In this document: piece after piece, positions 35,070 to 44,215 of the stretch | How the letters are laid out: every line of letters begins with the position of its first letter | Position numbering within the stretch: the first letter of the stretch is position 1 | Assembly: GCF_001412215.1 (NCBI RefSeq) | Contig: NZ_LLWP01000002.1 | Location: forward strand, 248,001 to 312,000 | Origin: Pedobacter sp. Hv1 | GTDB taxonomy: Bacteria > Bacteroidota > Bacteroidia > Sphingobacteriales > Sphingobacteriaceae | DNA length: 64,000 nucleotides | Direction: 5' to 3' | Notes under the pieces: model-generated | Told to the model about the DNA's origin: nothing | Seen by the model: only the letters and a program-made list of their open reading frames with translations | The model's database searches: none | Position numbers and translations under genes: made by a program

Positions 35070-35834
35070 TCATTCTAGTTCAAAACTCAAACCATCAAAA
35101 GCTAATTTAATGTGCGATGGCAATTCTTTTTCAATTTCGGCATGTAAACCCATGTTATGGCTCATGTGCGTAAAATAGGTCTGCGCTGCCCCTACCTTTT
35201 TGGCAAAGGCAATAGCCTCCTGTAAAGTAAAATGAGAAATATGGTCTTCGCGTTGCAAAGCATTAATCACTAAATATTTTGTACCCTTTATTTTTTCAAA
35301 AGAAGCCTCAGAAACTGTTTTGGCATCGGTAATGTAGGTAAAATCTTTAATGCGGTAACCAATTACTGGCAGTTTATGGTGCAATACCTCAATGGGTGTA
35401 ATGGTGGTTTCGCCTACTTTAAATGCCTCATCAGTTACGGTATGTACATTAATTTGTGGAATGCCATAATACTGTACATCCGAAAAAATATATGAAAACT
35501 CTCTTTTTAAGGCCTCTTGTACCCGCTCAGTAGCATAAATATCTATCCGTTTTTTAAGGAGGTAATTGAAAGGTCTAATGTCGTCTAAGCCTGCCACATG
35601 GTCTTTATGCTCATGGGTAAACAAAATGGCATCCAAATCCTTTACACCAGCTCGCAACATCTGGTAGCGAAAGTCGGGACCACTATCTATAACAATTGTT
35701 TTATCTCCCAATTCTATTAAAACCGAAACCCTTAAACGTTGATCACGATGGTCTGTAGACTGACATACGGCGCAACCGCAGGCAATAACCGGAATTCCTT
35801 GTGAGGTACCTGTACCTAAAAATGTGACTTTCAA
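35070..35834 (-). CDS. MBL-fold metal-dependent hydrolase (PhnP-like)
   Basis: The N-terminus MKVTFLGTGTSQGIPVIACG, followed by CAVCQSTDHRDQRLR, has the cysteine-bearing insertion of PhnP-type phosphodiesterases. The metallo-beta-lactamase core motif is FTHEHKDHVAGLDD (HxHxDH variant with His-Glu-His-Lys-Asp-His). TDAKT and THMSHNMG supply further metal ligands. At 254 residues it is full length. It probably cleaves a cyclic phosphodiester or nucleotide substrate; the exact one is unknown. tRNA-Leu follows on the same strand. Confidence 0.9.
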   Translation of the reverse strand: MKVTFLGTGTSQGIPVIACGCAVCQSTDHRDQRLRVSVLIELGDKTIVIDSGPDFRYQMLRAGVKDLDAILFTHEHKDHVAGLDDIRPFNYLLKKRIDIYATERVQEALKREFSYIFSDVQYYGIPQINVHTVTDEAFKVGETTITPIEVLHHKLPVIGYRIKDFTYITDAKTVSEASFEKIKGTKYLVINALQREDHISHFTLQEAIAFAKKVGAAQTYFTHMSHNMGLHAEIEKELPSHIKLAFDGLSFELE

Positions 35835-35927
35835 TGTATTTATATTAGAGATGCTTTGCCATCAATATAGACTAAGCTCAGCATGACAGTTCAATTTAAC
35901 AATAATACTCAAAAATAGGCTAAAATA

Positions 35928-35960
35928 AAAAGGGTTTAAACCGATAGTCTAAACCCTTTT
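35928..35960 (-). terminator. Terminator after lolA
   Basis: An 11-bp stem (AAAAGGGTTTA with TAAACCCTTTT) with an 11-nt loop begins 20 nt past the lolA stop on the minus strand and closes the ftsK-lolA unit. Confidence 0.85.
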
Positions 35961-35980
35961 AACATGTAAATTGAATTAAA

Positions 35981-36631
35981 TTATCTTAAGTCTACCACTT
36001 CAACACCAGGATATTTTTTGGTATCGAAAGCAAAAGTAGTTTCTGGTACATTTACGTTTGGCGAGAATGTTTTTACGTTGTAAGTGTACGTATTGCCATT
36101 TTTCTCAAAGATCACCACATTGGCAATTTGTTTTGAAGCCTTATCAATACTCAAACGGATTTTAAATACTGTTTTTTTAGTATCAATTGGCGATAGATCG
36201 ATCATCTGATAGGTTTTTGCACCAGCTTTGGTTTCTCCAGTGTACAGGTATTTAAATCCTTTCTCATAAATCGTGAAGATCTTTGCAGGGTTAATGGCAT
36301 CGCCACTGTTGTCTACATTAGAGATCTGTACCTCTTTATCGTTTTTAAGGTAGGTCCACTGTACTTTGCCATCACTGATCAGGTCTTGATTAGTCATGGC
36401 TACTTTATACTTATTGGCATTTGCTTTCACATATAAAGTACCTTGTTGCGTTTCTTTTACCTTAGCTTGTGCATTGTTTAACGTGAAAGTGAAATCGGTT
36501 TTCACAATATCGTAAGAACGATATTTCTTACTTACCGCAGCCAAGATTTCTTTGGCCTTAGAATCTGTTTGTGCATTGGCTGTAAAACCAAATGCGCCCA
36601 TTACCATCAATGCTACTATTATCTTTTTCAT
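35981..36631 (-). CDS. lolA: Outer-membrane lipoprotein carrier protein LolA
   Basis: LolA shuttles lipoproteins from the inner-membrane LolCDE complex across the periplasm. The signal peptide MKKIIVALMVMGAFGFTANA is followed by the LolA pattern: KAKEILAAVSKKYRSYDIVK, FTLNNAQAKVKETQQGTLYV, DGKVQWTYLKNDKEVQISN and the TFAFDTKKYPGVEVVDLR ending. The 216-residue length is normal. It lies 58 nt downstream of ftsK on the same strand, a pairing often seen in Bacteroidota. Confidence 0.93.
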   Translation of the reverse strand: MKKIIVALMVMGAFGFTANAQTDSKAKEILAAVSKKYRSYDIVKTDFTFTLNNAQAKVKETQQGTLYVKANANKYKVAMTNQDLISDGKVQWTYLKNDKEVQISNVDNSGDAINPAKIFTIYEKGFKYLYTGETKAGAKTYQMIDLSPIDTKKTVFKIRLSIDKASKQIANVVIFEKNGNTYTYNVKTFSPNVNVPETTFAFDTKKYPGVEVVDLR

Positions 36632-36689
36632 AATGCTTAATTATATCTACCAACAACACTTCAACTCAGGCTGGCAGAACGTAAATCTG

Positions 36690-39239
36690 TTATTTGTTAT
36701 TTAAGTTGTTCAAGAATTGTTCCAAAGCGTATTGATCTGGCAATAAAACTTCTCTGGCCTTACTTCCTTCAAACGGACCCACTACCCCAGCAGCTTCCAG
36801 TTGATCAATAATTCTTCCGGCCCTGTTGTAACCCAATTTCATTTTACGTTGAATTAACGACGTAGAACCTTGCTGGTGCGTAACAATCAATTGTGCAGCC
36901 TCTTCAAATAAAGGATCTCTATCGTCTGGATCGAAATCGGCTTTAGCTGATTCTGCATTTTCGTCTATATATTCTGGCAATTGATAAGCATCTGGATAGC
37001 CCCGTTGGTTACCAATAAATTCTGAAATTCTGTCTACCTCAGGTGTATCAACAAAAGCACACTGTAGCCTAATCAAGTCGCTACCAGTTGATAAGAGCAT
37101 ATCCCCTCTACCAATCAGCTGATCGGCACCACCACTATCCAAAATGGTTCGCGAATCGATTTTAGACAACACCCTAAAGGCTAACCTAGCCGGGAAGTTG
37201 GCTTTAATGGTACCCGTAATAATGTTTACCGATGGTCGCTGGGTAGCCAACACCAAGTGGATACCAATAGCTCTGGCCAACTGGGCCAAACGGGCAATTG
37301 GTGCCTCTACTTCTTTCCCAGCCGTCATCATCAAATCGGCAAACTCATCTACCACTAAAACAATGAAAGGCAAAAAGCGATGTCCATTATTTGGGTTCAA
37401 TTTACGTTTGATGAATTTATCGTTGTACTCTTTTAAATTTCTTACCTGTGCATCTTTCAATAAATCGTAACGTTGATCCATTTCTATACACAAGGAGTTA
37501 AGCGTATTCACTACCTTTTTGGTATCTGTGATAATGGCATCAGCCTCACCTGGCAATTTGGCCAAAAAGTGGCGTTCAATTCTGTTGAATAAGGTTAACT
37601 CTACTTTTTTCGGGTCAACCAATACAAATTTCAGCTGCGCTGGATGTTTTTTAAATAACAGTGAAACCAAAATGGCATTGATCCCTACCGATTTACCCTG
37701 TCCAGTAGCACCTGCCACCAATAAGTGCGGCATTTTTGCTAAATCGGCAATAAACACCTCATTGCTAATGGTTTTACCCAAAGCAATTGGCAGATCCATT
37801 GTAGTTTGCGCCCATTTTTCGGTATTTAAAATGCTCCGCATCGACACCATTTCTGGATGCTGATTAGGCACTTCAATACCAATGGTTCCTTTACCTGGCA
37901 TTGGGGCAATGATCCTGATTCCCAATGCGGCCAAACTTAAGGCAATATCATCTTCCAGGTTCTTGATCTTCGAAATTCGAACCCCAGGAGCTGGAATAAT
38001 CTCGTACAACGTAACTGTTGGACCAATGGTAGCCTTGATCTTATCGATCTCTATATTATAGTGGTTAAGGGTCTCTACAATTTTATTTTTATTGGCTTCC
38101 AATTCTTCGGCATTTACAGAAATTTTGTTGGAACCATAGTTTTCCAATAAATCTAGATTTGGATATTGGTATCCCGATAGGTCTAATTTTTCGTCGTAAT
38201 TACCAAACTGTTCCACTAAACCATCGGCTTTTACCTCTTCCTCGCTTTTCTCTACCGTAAATGCAGGTTCTGGTGTAATGGCTAAAGGTGTTGCCGCTGC
38301 TGCAGTAGCTGCAGGCGTTAACATCACGTTGGTACCTAAAGGCAATATGGTAGCCAAATCTTCTTTCTCCTCTTCTTTTTCTTCAAAACGATTTGGGGTT
38401 AAAATGATATTTTGGTCTTTTTTAGGCTGGTTTTTGAAACGATCATTTACACTAAATTCTACAGGTTCAGATATGATTTCGTCTTCTACATCAATAGGTG
38501 CAACAGGTGCTGGCACAAAATCATTTTCCTTTTTGCTGCGTTCTGGTATTTTAAAATCGATATTATAAGCAATGATCAATATGGTAAGACCTAAAAAGAT
38601 AATCAAGCCACCAACACCAGCCTGCCCTATCTGGGCTACCAATAAACGATTGCTCCAATAACCAAACTCTCCCTCTAAAAAATGTGGTGTTTCTGCAAAA
38701 AACGAATGCCCGAAACCAAAGGCCAGAGAAATGAATAATAAAAAGAAAAAGCTATAAGCCAATACTTTTTCGATAGCGAATATTCTTACTTTAAACAACA
38801 AGCGATAACCGATTACAAAAAAGACAAATACGAATAAGAAAGAGGCAATACCAAACCACTCGTAAATAAATTGATGCGACAATAAAGCGCCAATCTTACC
38901 TAGCCAGTTCTGTACCACAGGATCGTCTACCCCATTACTTTTTAATTCTTCAACAGTTTTAAACAGATTGCTCCAGCCCCCGTTTGCATCAATAACATAA
39001 CTCTGGTCTTCCTGCCAAGTAAATAGATAAGAGGTAAAAGCAACCAGAAAATAGATGGAAATGATGACAAAGAAAAGCCCTATAATTTTAACCAATCTTC
39101 CATTCTGTAGGTCGAATGTTGGTAAAAGATCTGCTTTAGCTCGGGGTTCTTTGCTTGCTGCCGACCGCTGACCGGGTTTTTTCGGATCAGAATCTTGTTT
39201 AAATGAGTTGGATTTGAATTGATTTCCCCTTACCGACAT
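36690..39239 (-). CDS. ftsK: FtsK/SpoIIIE-type DNA translocase
   Basis: FtsK pumps DNA at the septum to resolve the terminus region before division. The N-terminal ~230 residues hold four membrane helices (IIGLFFVIISIYFLVAF first), followed by a low-complexity linker (~235-350). The motor has Walker A GATGQGKSVG, Walker B FIVLVVDEFADLM and the LATQRPSVNIITG block. The C-terminal gamma winged helix (GSTSLIQRKMKLGYNRAGRI) reads KOPS-like sequences. The ATG at 39239 is preferred because the -7 element TATATTTG at 39,264 would start transcription downstream of the alternative ATG at 39266. Confidence 0.95.
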   Translation of the reverse strand: MSVRGNQFKSNSFKQDSDPKKPGQRSAASKEPRAKADLLPTFDLQNGRLVKIIGLFFVIISIYFLVAFTSYLFTWQEDQSYVIDANGGWSNLFKTVEELKSNGVDDPVVQNWLGKIGALLSHQFIYEWFGIASFLFVFVFFVIGYRLLFKVRIFAIEKVLAYSFFFLLFISLAFGFGHSFFAETPHFLEGEFGYWSNRLLVAQIGQAGVGGLIIFLGLTILIIAYNIDFKIPERSKKENDFVPAPVAPIDVEDEIISEPVEFSVNDRFKNQPKKDQNIILTPNRFEEKEEEKEDLATILPLGTNVMLTPAATAAAATPLAITPEPAFTVEKSEEEVKADGLVEQFGNYDEKLDLSGYQYPNLDLLENYGSNKISVNAEELEANKNKIVETLNHYNIEIDKIKATIGPTVTLYEIIPAPGVRISKIKNLEDDIALSLAALGIRIIAPMPGKGTIGIEVPNQHPEMVSMRSILNTEKWAQTTMDLPIALGKTISNEVFIADLAKMPHLLVAGATGQGKSVGINAILVSLLFKKHPAQLKFVLVDPKKVELTLFNRIERHFLAKLPGEADAIITDTKKVVNTLNSLCIEMDQRYDLLKDAQVRNLKEYNDKFIKRKLNPNNGHRFLPFIVLVVDEFADLMMTAGKEVEAPIARLAQLARAIGIHLVLATQRPSVNIITGTIKANFPARLAFRVLSKIDSRTILDSGGADQLIGRGDMLLSTGSDLIRLQCAFVDTPEVDRISEFIGNQRGYPDAYQLPEYIDENAESAKADFDPDDRDPLFEEAAQLIVTHQQGSTSLIQRKMKLGYNRAGRIIDQLEAAGVVGPFEGSKAREVLLPDQYALEQFLNNLNNK

Positions 39240-39263
39240 CTTTCGTTTAATGTTATTAGTGAA

Positions 39264-39271
39264 CAAATATA
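39264..39271 (-). promoter_or_regulatory. -7 promoter element TATATTTG for ftsK
   Basis: The minus-strand octamer fits TAnnTTTG and ends 24 nt before the preferred ftsK start codon. No clear -33 was found. Confidence 0.45.
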
Positions 39272-39439
39272 AAACATATACTTGTTTTGTACCGTATAAA
39301 ACAATTACGATTTAAACAAATTATTTCGAATTGCCAAAAGCCTTTCTCAAAATTTATTTAATGGTTATTAAACTTTTCGTGTAAATAAGTGTCATACCTA
39401 AAACTTAATAAATTTTCATTAAAACATAATTTGTTTTTT

Positions 39440-39551
39440 ATGAAATGGGGGCATCATGAATATTTGCACTTTAAAGTGCTATCATGATTACTTGTTTAAA
39501 TAGTTTTGTTTTAGGTTAACCCTGCTTGATTTTATTAAGCAGGGTTTTTTT
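39440..39551 (+). ncRNA. Candidate small RNA or leader-peptide transcript with terminator
   Basis: Within the gap between ftsK and the ankyrin gene, the plus strand shows nested inverted repeats: a 14-nt perfect palindrome GCACTTTAAAGTGC at 39,466-39,479 flanked by ATCATGA (39,453-39,459) and its complement TCATGAT (39,482-39,488). A separate strong terminator follows at 39,518. No annotated gene precedes this terminator on the plus strand. The same stretch encodes a 15-codon ORF (ATG at 39,440, MKWGHHEYLHFKVLS, stop at 39,485). Whether the product is RNA or peptide is undecided. Confidence 0.4.
39518..39551 (+). terminator. Intrinsic terminator in the ftsK-ankyrin gap
   Basis: A 10-bp perfect stem (AACCCTGCTT with AAGCAGGGTT) and 9-nt loop is followed by TTTTT. 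It faces the plus strand, so a short transcript from the preceding 100-150 nt is implied. Confidence 0.8.
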
Positions 39552-39687
39552 GTTAAAAAGTTGGGCAATTATTGCTTGGCTTTTACAGAAATGGCCATAG
39601 CTTAAAGTTGATTATTCTGGACAGACCATTTAACAATCTCAATTTATTTTTGTTAATTTAACGGATTAGTTTAAAAACTACTTTAAA

Positions 39688-40344
39688 ATGGACATTACGC
39701 AGCTCGAAACGTATATTGAAAATGACCAATTGGACCAAATTATTGCTTTACTTTCGCAAAAACCCCAACTGGCCGTTCAGGTTACTTCACATCACATTTC
39801 TCCTATCTTATTGGCCTGTTTTTACAAAAAACAAGAGATTGCCAATACCATTGCAGGGTTTGTGCCTGAACTGAACATTTTCGATGCTTGTGCTGTAGGT
39901 AAGTTTGATACTGTAACCTTATTGGTTTTTAAAGATCCACAAGTAGTTAACTCTTTTTCTGCCGACGGTTTTACCCCTTTAGGATTGGCCTGTTATTTTG
40001 CCCACGAAGAAATTGCAAGATTTTTGGTTTTAAAGGGAGCTGAAGTAAATATTGCCAGTAAAAACGGCTACAATGTTTTTCCGATCCATTCTGCAGTAGC
40101 CGCTAACAATTTCAGCATTACTAAAATGTTGTTAGATGCGGGTGCTTATCCAAATGTTTGCCAAAAACTAGGGGTTGCCCCTTTGCACACTGCAGCACAA
40201 TTAGGCAATATCGAACTCATTATCCTTTTATTGGAACATGGCGCTGAAGTTACTTTACGCATGGAAGGTGGCAAACTACCTGCCGACCTAGCTGCAGAAA
40301 AGGGATTTCACGAAATTGCAGAGATTTTAAGGGATGAAGATTAG
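39688..40344 (+). CDS. Cytoplasmic ankyrin-repeat protein
   Basis: The 218-residue product has no signal peptide. Five to six ankyrin repeats are visible, e.g. DGFTPLGLACYFAHEEIARF, LVLKGAEVNIASKNGYNVFP, LLDAGAYPNVCQKLGVAPLH and LLEHGAEVTLRMEGGKLPAD. The first two repeats are degenerate. Such proteins act as protein-binding scaffolds. It is not a close copy of the secreted ankyrin protein at the left edge. Confidence 0.9.
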   Translation: MDITQLETYIENDQLDQIIALLSQKPQLAVQVTSHHISPILLACFYKKQEIANTIAGFVPELNIFDACAVGKFDTVTLLVFKDPQVVNSFSADGFTPLGLACYFAHEEIARFLVLKGAEVNIASKNGYNVFPIHSAVAANNFSITKMLLDAGAYPNVCQKLGVAPLHTAAQLGNIELIILLLEHGAEVTLRMEGGKLPADLAAEKGFHEIAEILRDED

Positions 40345-40565
40345 TAGAGAGTATCAAGTACTAAGTAGAAAGTATTAAGACTAGTAACCATATAGAAAGT
40401 ATTAAGTACTAAGTAGAAAGTATCAAGACTATGAGTCAACTAGAGAGTATCAAGTATCAGGACCAGGAGTTAACTTAGAACTTATAACGTAAAACCTTCC
40501 ACTTTGAACTTTTTACTTTGAACTACCAACCAACTTAAAACTTACAACGTAAAACTTAGAACTTT
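40345..40565. repeat. Degenerate intergenic repeat array (AAGTA/AACTT words), locus 1
   Basis: The left half is a chain of AGTAxTAAGTA-type words (AGAAAGTATTAAGTACTAAG occurs almost twice). The right half is a chain of ACTTxxAACTT words (AACTTATAACGTAAAAC). Halves are roughly complementary in composition. The same vocabulary recurs at 46,000 and 56,700-57,085. There is no regular spacer, so it is not a CRISPR array. Confidence 0.75.
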
Positions 40566-40787
40566 CTACATGTCCCAAACTCTTAACCGAGCTTTTTTCA
40601 TGTAATTTCTAATGTCTAGAACAATAGCTGCCAGGATATAGAATAAAATTGGAAAGCCTACGGCCAAAAAAGAGGAATAAATAAAAAACAAACGAACTTT
40701 AGTAGTACTCATATTTAACTTGTTAGCTAAATAGGCCGAAACTCCAAAACTTTGTTTTTCGAAAAAGGTAACAATACGTTGAAACAT
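40566..40787 (-). CDS. PspC domain small membrane protein
   Basis: The 73-residue product matches the PspC pattern: FGVSAYLANKLNMSTTKVRL followed by a membrane hairpin (FFIYSSFLAVGFPILFYILA) and a basic tail. In phage-shock systems PspC senses envelope stress; in Bacteroidota many stand-alone copies have no known partner. It begins 1 nt after the DUF2851 stop, so the two share a transcript. Confidence 0.88.
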   Translation of the reverse strand: MFQRIVTFFEKQSFGVSAYLANKLNMSTTKVRLFFIYSSFLAVGFPILFYILAAIVLDIRNYMKKARLRVWDM

Positions 40788-40788
40788 C

Positions 40789-42069
40789 TTATTGTTTTAA
40801 AATTTTAATTCCAATACCACAATTTAAGCATTTTTTTTCATTACAATAAGTTTTTTTCAATTGTAAGAGGGCTTGTGTTTGGTAGGCATCTTTAACATTA
40901 ACGCCTGCATTTACATATTGTTTGATTACTGCATTATTTTCTGCTGGCAAATTTTCTAATATATAAAAACACCTTGTTATATAATTATGTTGGTCCATAG
41001 CTTTACCAAATGCAAACAGAAACAAAGAAAGTGTATTGATCAAGATATTATTGATCGAATCTTTCCCCAACTGCAAACTCACATTTTCTGTAGTTTTATT
41101 AAAATGGTAGTGGTTTTGCCAATAGGCATTTACCGGAAGGTTTTCAAATAGCTCTTGAGAATTACGGTAATCTTTAAAAGCCAAAACCTTCGAAAATAAA
41201 TGATTTGAATTTACAATAAGTGCGGCAAATTGGGCCAAGCGCAAGGTTGGAAAGTTTTGTGGCCGCATCCGCATAAACTTCCACAAGGAGATGTCTATGG
41301 GTATAAGCTTGTATTTCTTTTGCAGAAACTGATATTCTGCTTGCAATTGTTGAGGATATGCTTCTTCAAATTTCTGGTTTAAAAAGCCCGCTTGTCCAAA
41401 AATTAAAGCCTCAATTTGTAAGGGATTGTCTTTATGCTTGGCAAACAATTGTTGCGGTAAAGAACGGGCCAACATTTCCATCGGTACTGCATTTACCTTA
41501 AAGCCAAAATTTCTGGCCATCAAATGATAAAAAGCTTCGTCCCAATCATTTTTCAGTTCTTTTAACTTTTCATACACTTCGGTCGATTTATCTTCCAAGC
41601 GCTCTACCAAAACCCTCGATAGAAATCCCTTGATCAAAAAATCATCAATTTTATGAATCTGTTTCTCGCAGGGGAACTGATTGGCAGCTGTAATCAATTG
41701 CTCATAATTGGTAATGAGATAGGTTGGAAACAAACCTTTAAGCACCAATACTGGCAGAATAGTTCCATCTTTTCTGTATATTTTTGCATCATCTTCATAT
41801 ACCACATGCAAAATCACATTGTCGTAAGCATGATCTAGCTGATGCTGGTGCAACAACCAATCTGAAGATTTGAGATGGATTTCTACATTTCCCACCCAGG
41901 TAGTCTCTCCTATTTTTAGTTTGGCATTGCTAAAGTCGGGCCCTGCGTTTTTATTAATGGTACCTAACTGGATCACTTGAATAAGTTCTCCTGCAGTAGT
42001 TTGTAGGGGTTGTGCGCCATACATTCTAAATTGCCAAACAAAATGCAAAAGTTCTTCAGGAAAGTTCAT
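40789..42069 (-). CDS. DUF2851 family protein
   Basis: The sequence follows DUF2851, a family largely restricted to Bacteroidota: FPEELLHFVWQFRMYGAQPL, AGPDFSNAKLKIGETTWVGN, VEIHLKSSDWLLHQHQLDHA at the N-terminus and a C-terminal cysteine cluster (CNEKKCLNCGIGIKIL) that looks metal-binding. At 426 residues it is full length. The N-terminal half has acidic and His residues arranged like a nuclease-type active site (ND.GPDF, NVEIH), which is inference. Biological role unknown. Confidence 0.9.
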   Translation of the reverse strand: MNFPEELLHFVWQFRMYGAQPLQTTAGELIQVIQLGTINKNAGPDFSNAKLKIGETTWVGNVEIHLKSSDWLLHQHQLDHAYDNVILHVVYEDDAKIYRKDGTILPVLVLKGLFPTYLITNYEQLITAANQFPCEKQIHKIDDFLIKGFLSRVLVERLEDKSTEVYEKLKELKNDWDEAFYHLMARNFGFKVNAVPMEMLARSLPQQLFAKHKDNPLQIEALIFGQAGFLNQKFEEAYPQQLQAEYQFLQKKYKLIPIDISLWKFMRMRPQNFPTLRLAQFAALIVNSNHLFSKVLAFKDYRNSQELFENLPVNAYWQNHYHFNKTTENVSLQLGKDSINNILINTLSLFLFAFGKAMDQHNYITRCFYILENLPAENNAVIKQYVNAGVNVKDAYQTQALLQLKKTYCNEKKCLNCGIGIKILKQ

Positions 42070-42207
42070 GATTGAATTTATACATTAAAATAAAGAAATC
42101 CCATTCCAGCTCAAAATTTAACTGCACCTTATCATCAATAATTTAATGAAGCAATAGAAATTAATCTTCTCGAAAAATTAATTCCATTTGAGCAAGTTTT
42201 AAGATCC

Positions 42208-43116
42208 TTATGCTGTTACCAGCTTTTGTTTTTTCTTGTAATTGGTAATAAAAACCCCTGTAATAATCAGTACTGTAGCAATGAGCAGGTCGAAAGTAAT
42301 CACCTCATCTAGTACCAGCCAACCTAAAAATATGGCAATCACCGTATTGAAATAAGATAGAATAGACACCTCTGTTGCTGTTACCTTTTTAAGCGCATAA
42401 TTGTAGCAGAAATACCCTACAATAGAGCCAAACACACCTAAATACACTACTGCCAAAAGGCTTTCCACGCTCCATGCACTTGGTTGAATGTTTTTAGAAA
42501 AAACAAAAGCGAAGATCAATTGTACTAGGGTAGAGAATACAAATTGGTAAAACAGGTCTAGAAAAATGTTAGAGCTCTGCTGGGTATATTTCTTGGTATA
42601 AATTGTACCCACAGCCCAGCCTAAAATTGCTGCAGCCAAAAACATAATCCCTGTTTGATAATTAGGATCGAGCAAATCGCCAAAACCATCTCTAAAAATA
42701 AAAGCTACACCAATAAAACCTACAATAACCCCTACAAAGCCTTTAATGGTTGGTTTTTGTAGACCTATTATTACACTACCAATAAAAACAACAATGGGAG
42801 AAAGTGCGTTGAGCAACGAAGCCAATCCACTAGGGATACTTTCTTCGGCAACGGTTGTCATGCCGTTGGCTACAACAATCATTAAGGTAGACAATAACAT
42901 CTGCCTCCTCAATGCTGGCCAACCAATCCATTTCAATTCGCTTTTGCGCAAGAGCACAACTAGCAAAATAAGCGATGCAATACCTTGGCGCATGGCTGTT
43001 ACAAACCAAGGCGGAATGGTATGCACTGCAATTCGGATACCGAGATAGGTGGTTCCCCAAACTATAGCTACAGCTAATAAAGAGGCAATTAACTTGAAAT
43101 CTGATTTAGATTTCAT
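42208..43116 (-). CDS. EamA/DMT-family transporter
   Basis: The 302-residue protein has ten predicted membrane helices in two EamA repeats: one from [20 protein letters not shown] to [13 protein letters not shown], the second from [20 protein letters not shown] to [12 protein letters not shown]. Family members export amino acids, nucleosides or drugs, and the substrate is unknown here. Its start codon overlaps the pyrF stop by 4 nt (ATGA), so it is translationally coupled to pyrF; a nucleoside or pyrimidine substrate is an attractive guess only. Confidence 0.9.
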   Translation of the reverse strand: MKSKSDFKLIASLLAVAIVWGTTYLGIRIAVHTIPPWFVTAMRQGIASLILLVVLLRKSELKWIGWPALRRQMLLSTLMIVVANGMTTVAEESIPSGLASLLNALSPIVVFIGSVIIGLQKPTIKGFVGVIVGFIGVAFIFRDGFGDLLDPNYQTGIMFLAAAILGWAVGTIYTKKYTQQSSNIFLDLFYQFVFSTLVQLIFAFVFSKNIQPSAWSVESLLAVVYLGVFGSIVGYFCYNYALKKVTATEVSILSYFNTVIAIFLGWLVLDEVITFDLLIATVLIITGVFITNYKKKQKLVTA

Positions 43117-43943
43117 AATAAATTGGCAGCCCCAAGGATCTGCTCCATTTCTTGTTGCAAGGCCAAGGCTTCTTCCCTTGCTTTTTCTGCAAAATCTAAA
43201 CCATCGCTAGCGTAGATAATGCTTCTGGCAGCGTTAACCAATAAACCACATTCTTGATTTAAACCATATTTACATACCGCTGATAAACTACCGCCTTGCG
43301 CACCAACACCTGGCACCAATAAAAAATGTTCAGGGGCTAATCGACGGATATTTTCAAATTCTTCGGCTTTGGTAGCCCCCACAACATACATCATTTGGTC
43401 GCTATTTCCCCATTTTGAAGAAGTGGTAATTACTTGTTCGTATAACTTTTGGTCTTCGCTTTGTTTGGCCTGAAAATCTTTACTCCCTGCATTTGAAGTT
43501 AATGCCAACAGAATAACCCATTTATCGGGGTGTGCTAAAAATGGGGTAACAGAATCCTCGCCCATATAAGGCGCAACGGTAATCGAATCGAAACTCATTG
43601 CTGAACCTTCTTCATTAAAAAATGCTTCGGCATACATGGCAGAGGTATTGCCAATGTCTCCACGTTTGGCATCTGCAATGGTAAATACCTCTTTTGGAAA
43701 GTGTTGCCAAGTTTTCACCAGGGTTTCCCATCCCTTCACTCCCCTACTTTCGTAAAATGCAGTGTTTGGTTTATAGGCCACACAAAGATCGTGGGTAGCA
43801 TCAATCAACTGTTTGTTAAACTCCAAAATTGGATCGTTATATTTTAACAAATGTTTTGGAAGTTTATCTAATACTGGATCTAAACCAATGCATAAAAAAG
43901 ATTTTTTCTTTTGTATCTGCTCAAAAAGTTGCTTTCTGTTCAT
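43113..43943 (-). CDS. pyrF: Orotidine 5'-phosphate decarboxylase (type 2)
   Basis: PyrF converts OMP to UMP, the last step of de novo pyrimidine synthesis. The active-site block is [20 protein letters not shown] (Asp-x-Lys-x-x-Asp). [16 protein letters not shown] near the N-terminus and [11 protein letters not shown] fit the long type-2 family of about 275 residues. The ATG at 43943 gives [16 protein letters not shown], the usual start. pyrE lies 17 kb away in this window, so the pathway genes are scattered. A near-consensus -7 CATCTTTG lies about 27 nt upstream. Confidence 0.94.
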   Translation of the reverse strand: MNRKQLFEQIQKKKSFLCIGLDPVLDKLPKHLLKYNDPILEFNKQLIDATHDLCVAYKPNTAFYESRGVKGWETLVKTWQHFPKEVFTIADAKRGDIGNTSAMYAEAFFNEEGSAMSFDSITVAPYMGEDSVTPFLAHPDKWVILLALTSNAGSKDFQAKQSEDQKLYEQVITTSSKWGNSDQMMYVVGATKAEEFENIRRLAPEHFLLVPGVGAQGGSLSAVCKYGLNQECGLLVNAARSIIYASDGLDFAEKAREEALALQQEMEQILGAANLL

Positions 43944-44215
43944 TTTAATGGGAGAATGGGTGCACAAAGATGCCAATTTTTAAAGTTTTTAATACCGCAA
44001 AAACAACAATTTTGAAATTTATTTTTAAACAATTTTAAATTTTTGTTGCAGATTAATTTTCAAATACATACAATTGTGGCATAATTCCTGAATGTTCATC
44101 TGAATATCCCAGAAAAATCTCAACCAAAATTGTTATCATAAATGTTTTAAAGAGCATTTTTCCACTATATTCTTTTGATAAACCCTATAAAAAATTTCTC
44201 GACAAGCACATATAA

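Noticed and set aside
39440..39487. Histidine-operon leader peptide (three His in 15 codons)
   Set aside because: No histidine biosynthesis gene follows, and three His codons are too few for a classic attenuator. Retained only as a small ORF of unknown role.
40345..40565. CRISPR-like array
   Set aside because: Repeats are only about 10-20 nt, degenerate, and without regular unique spacers; no cas genes are near.
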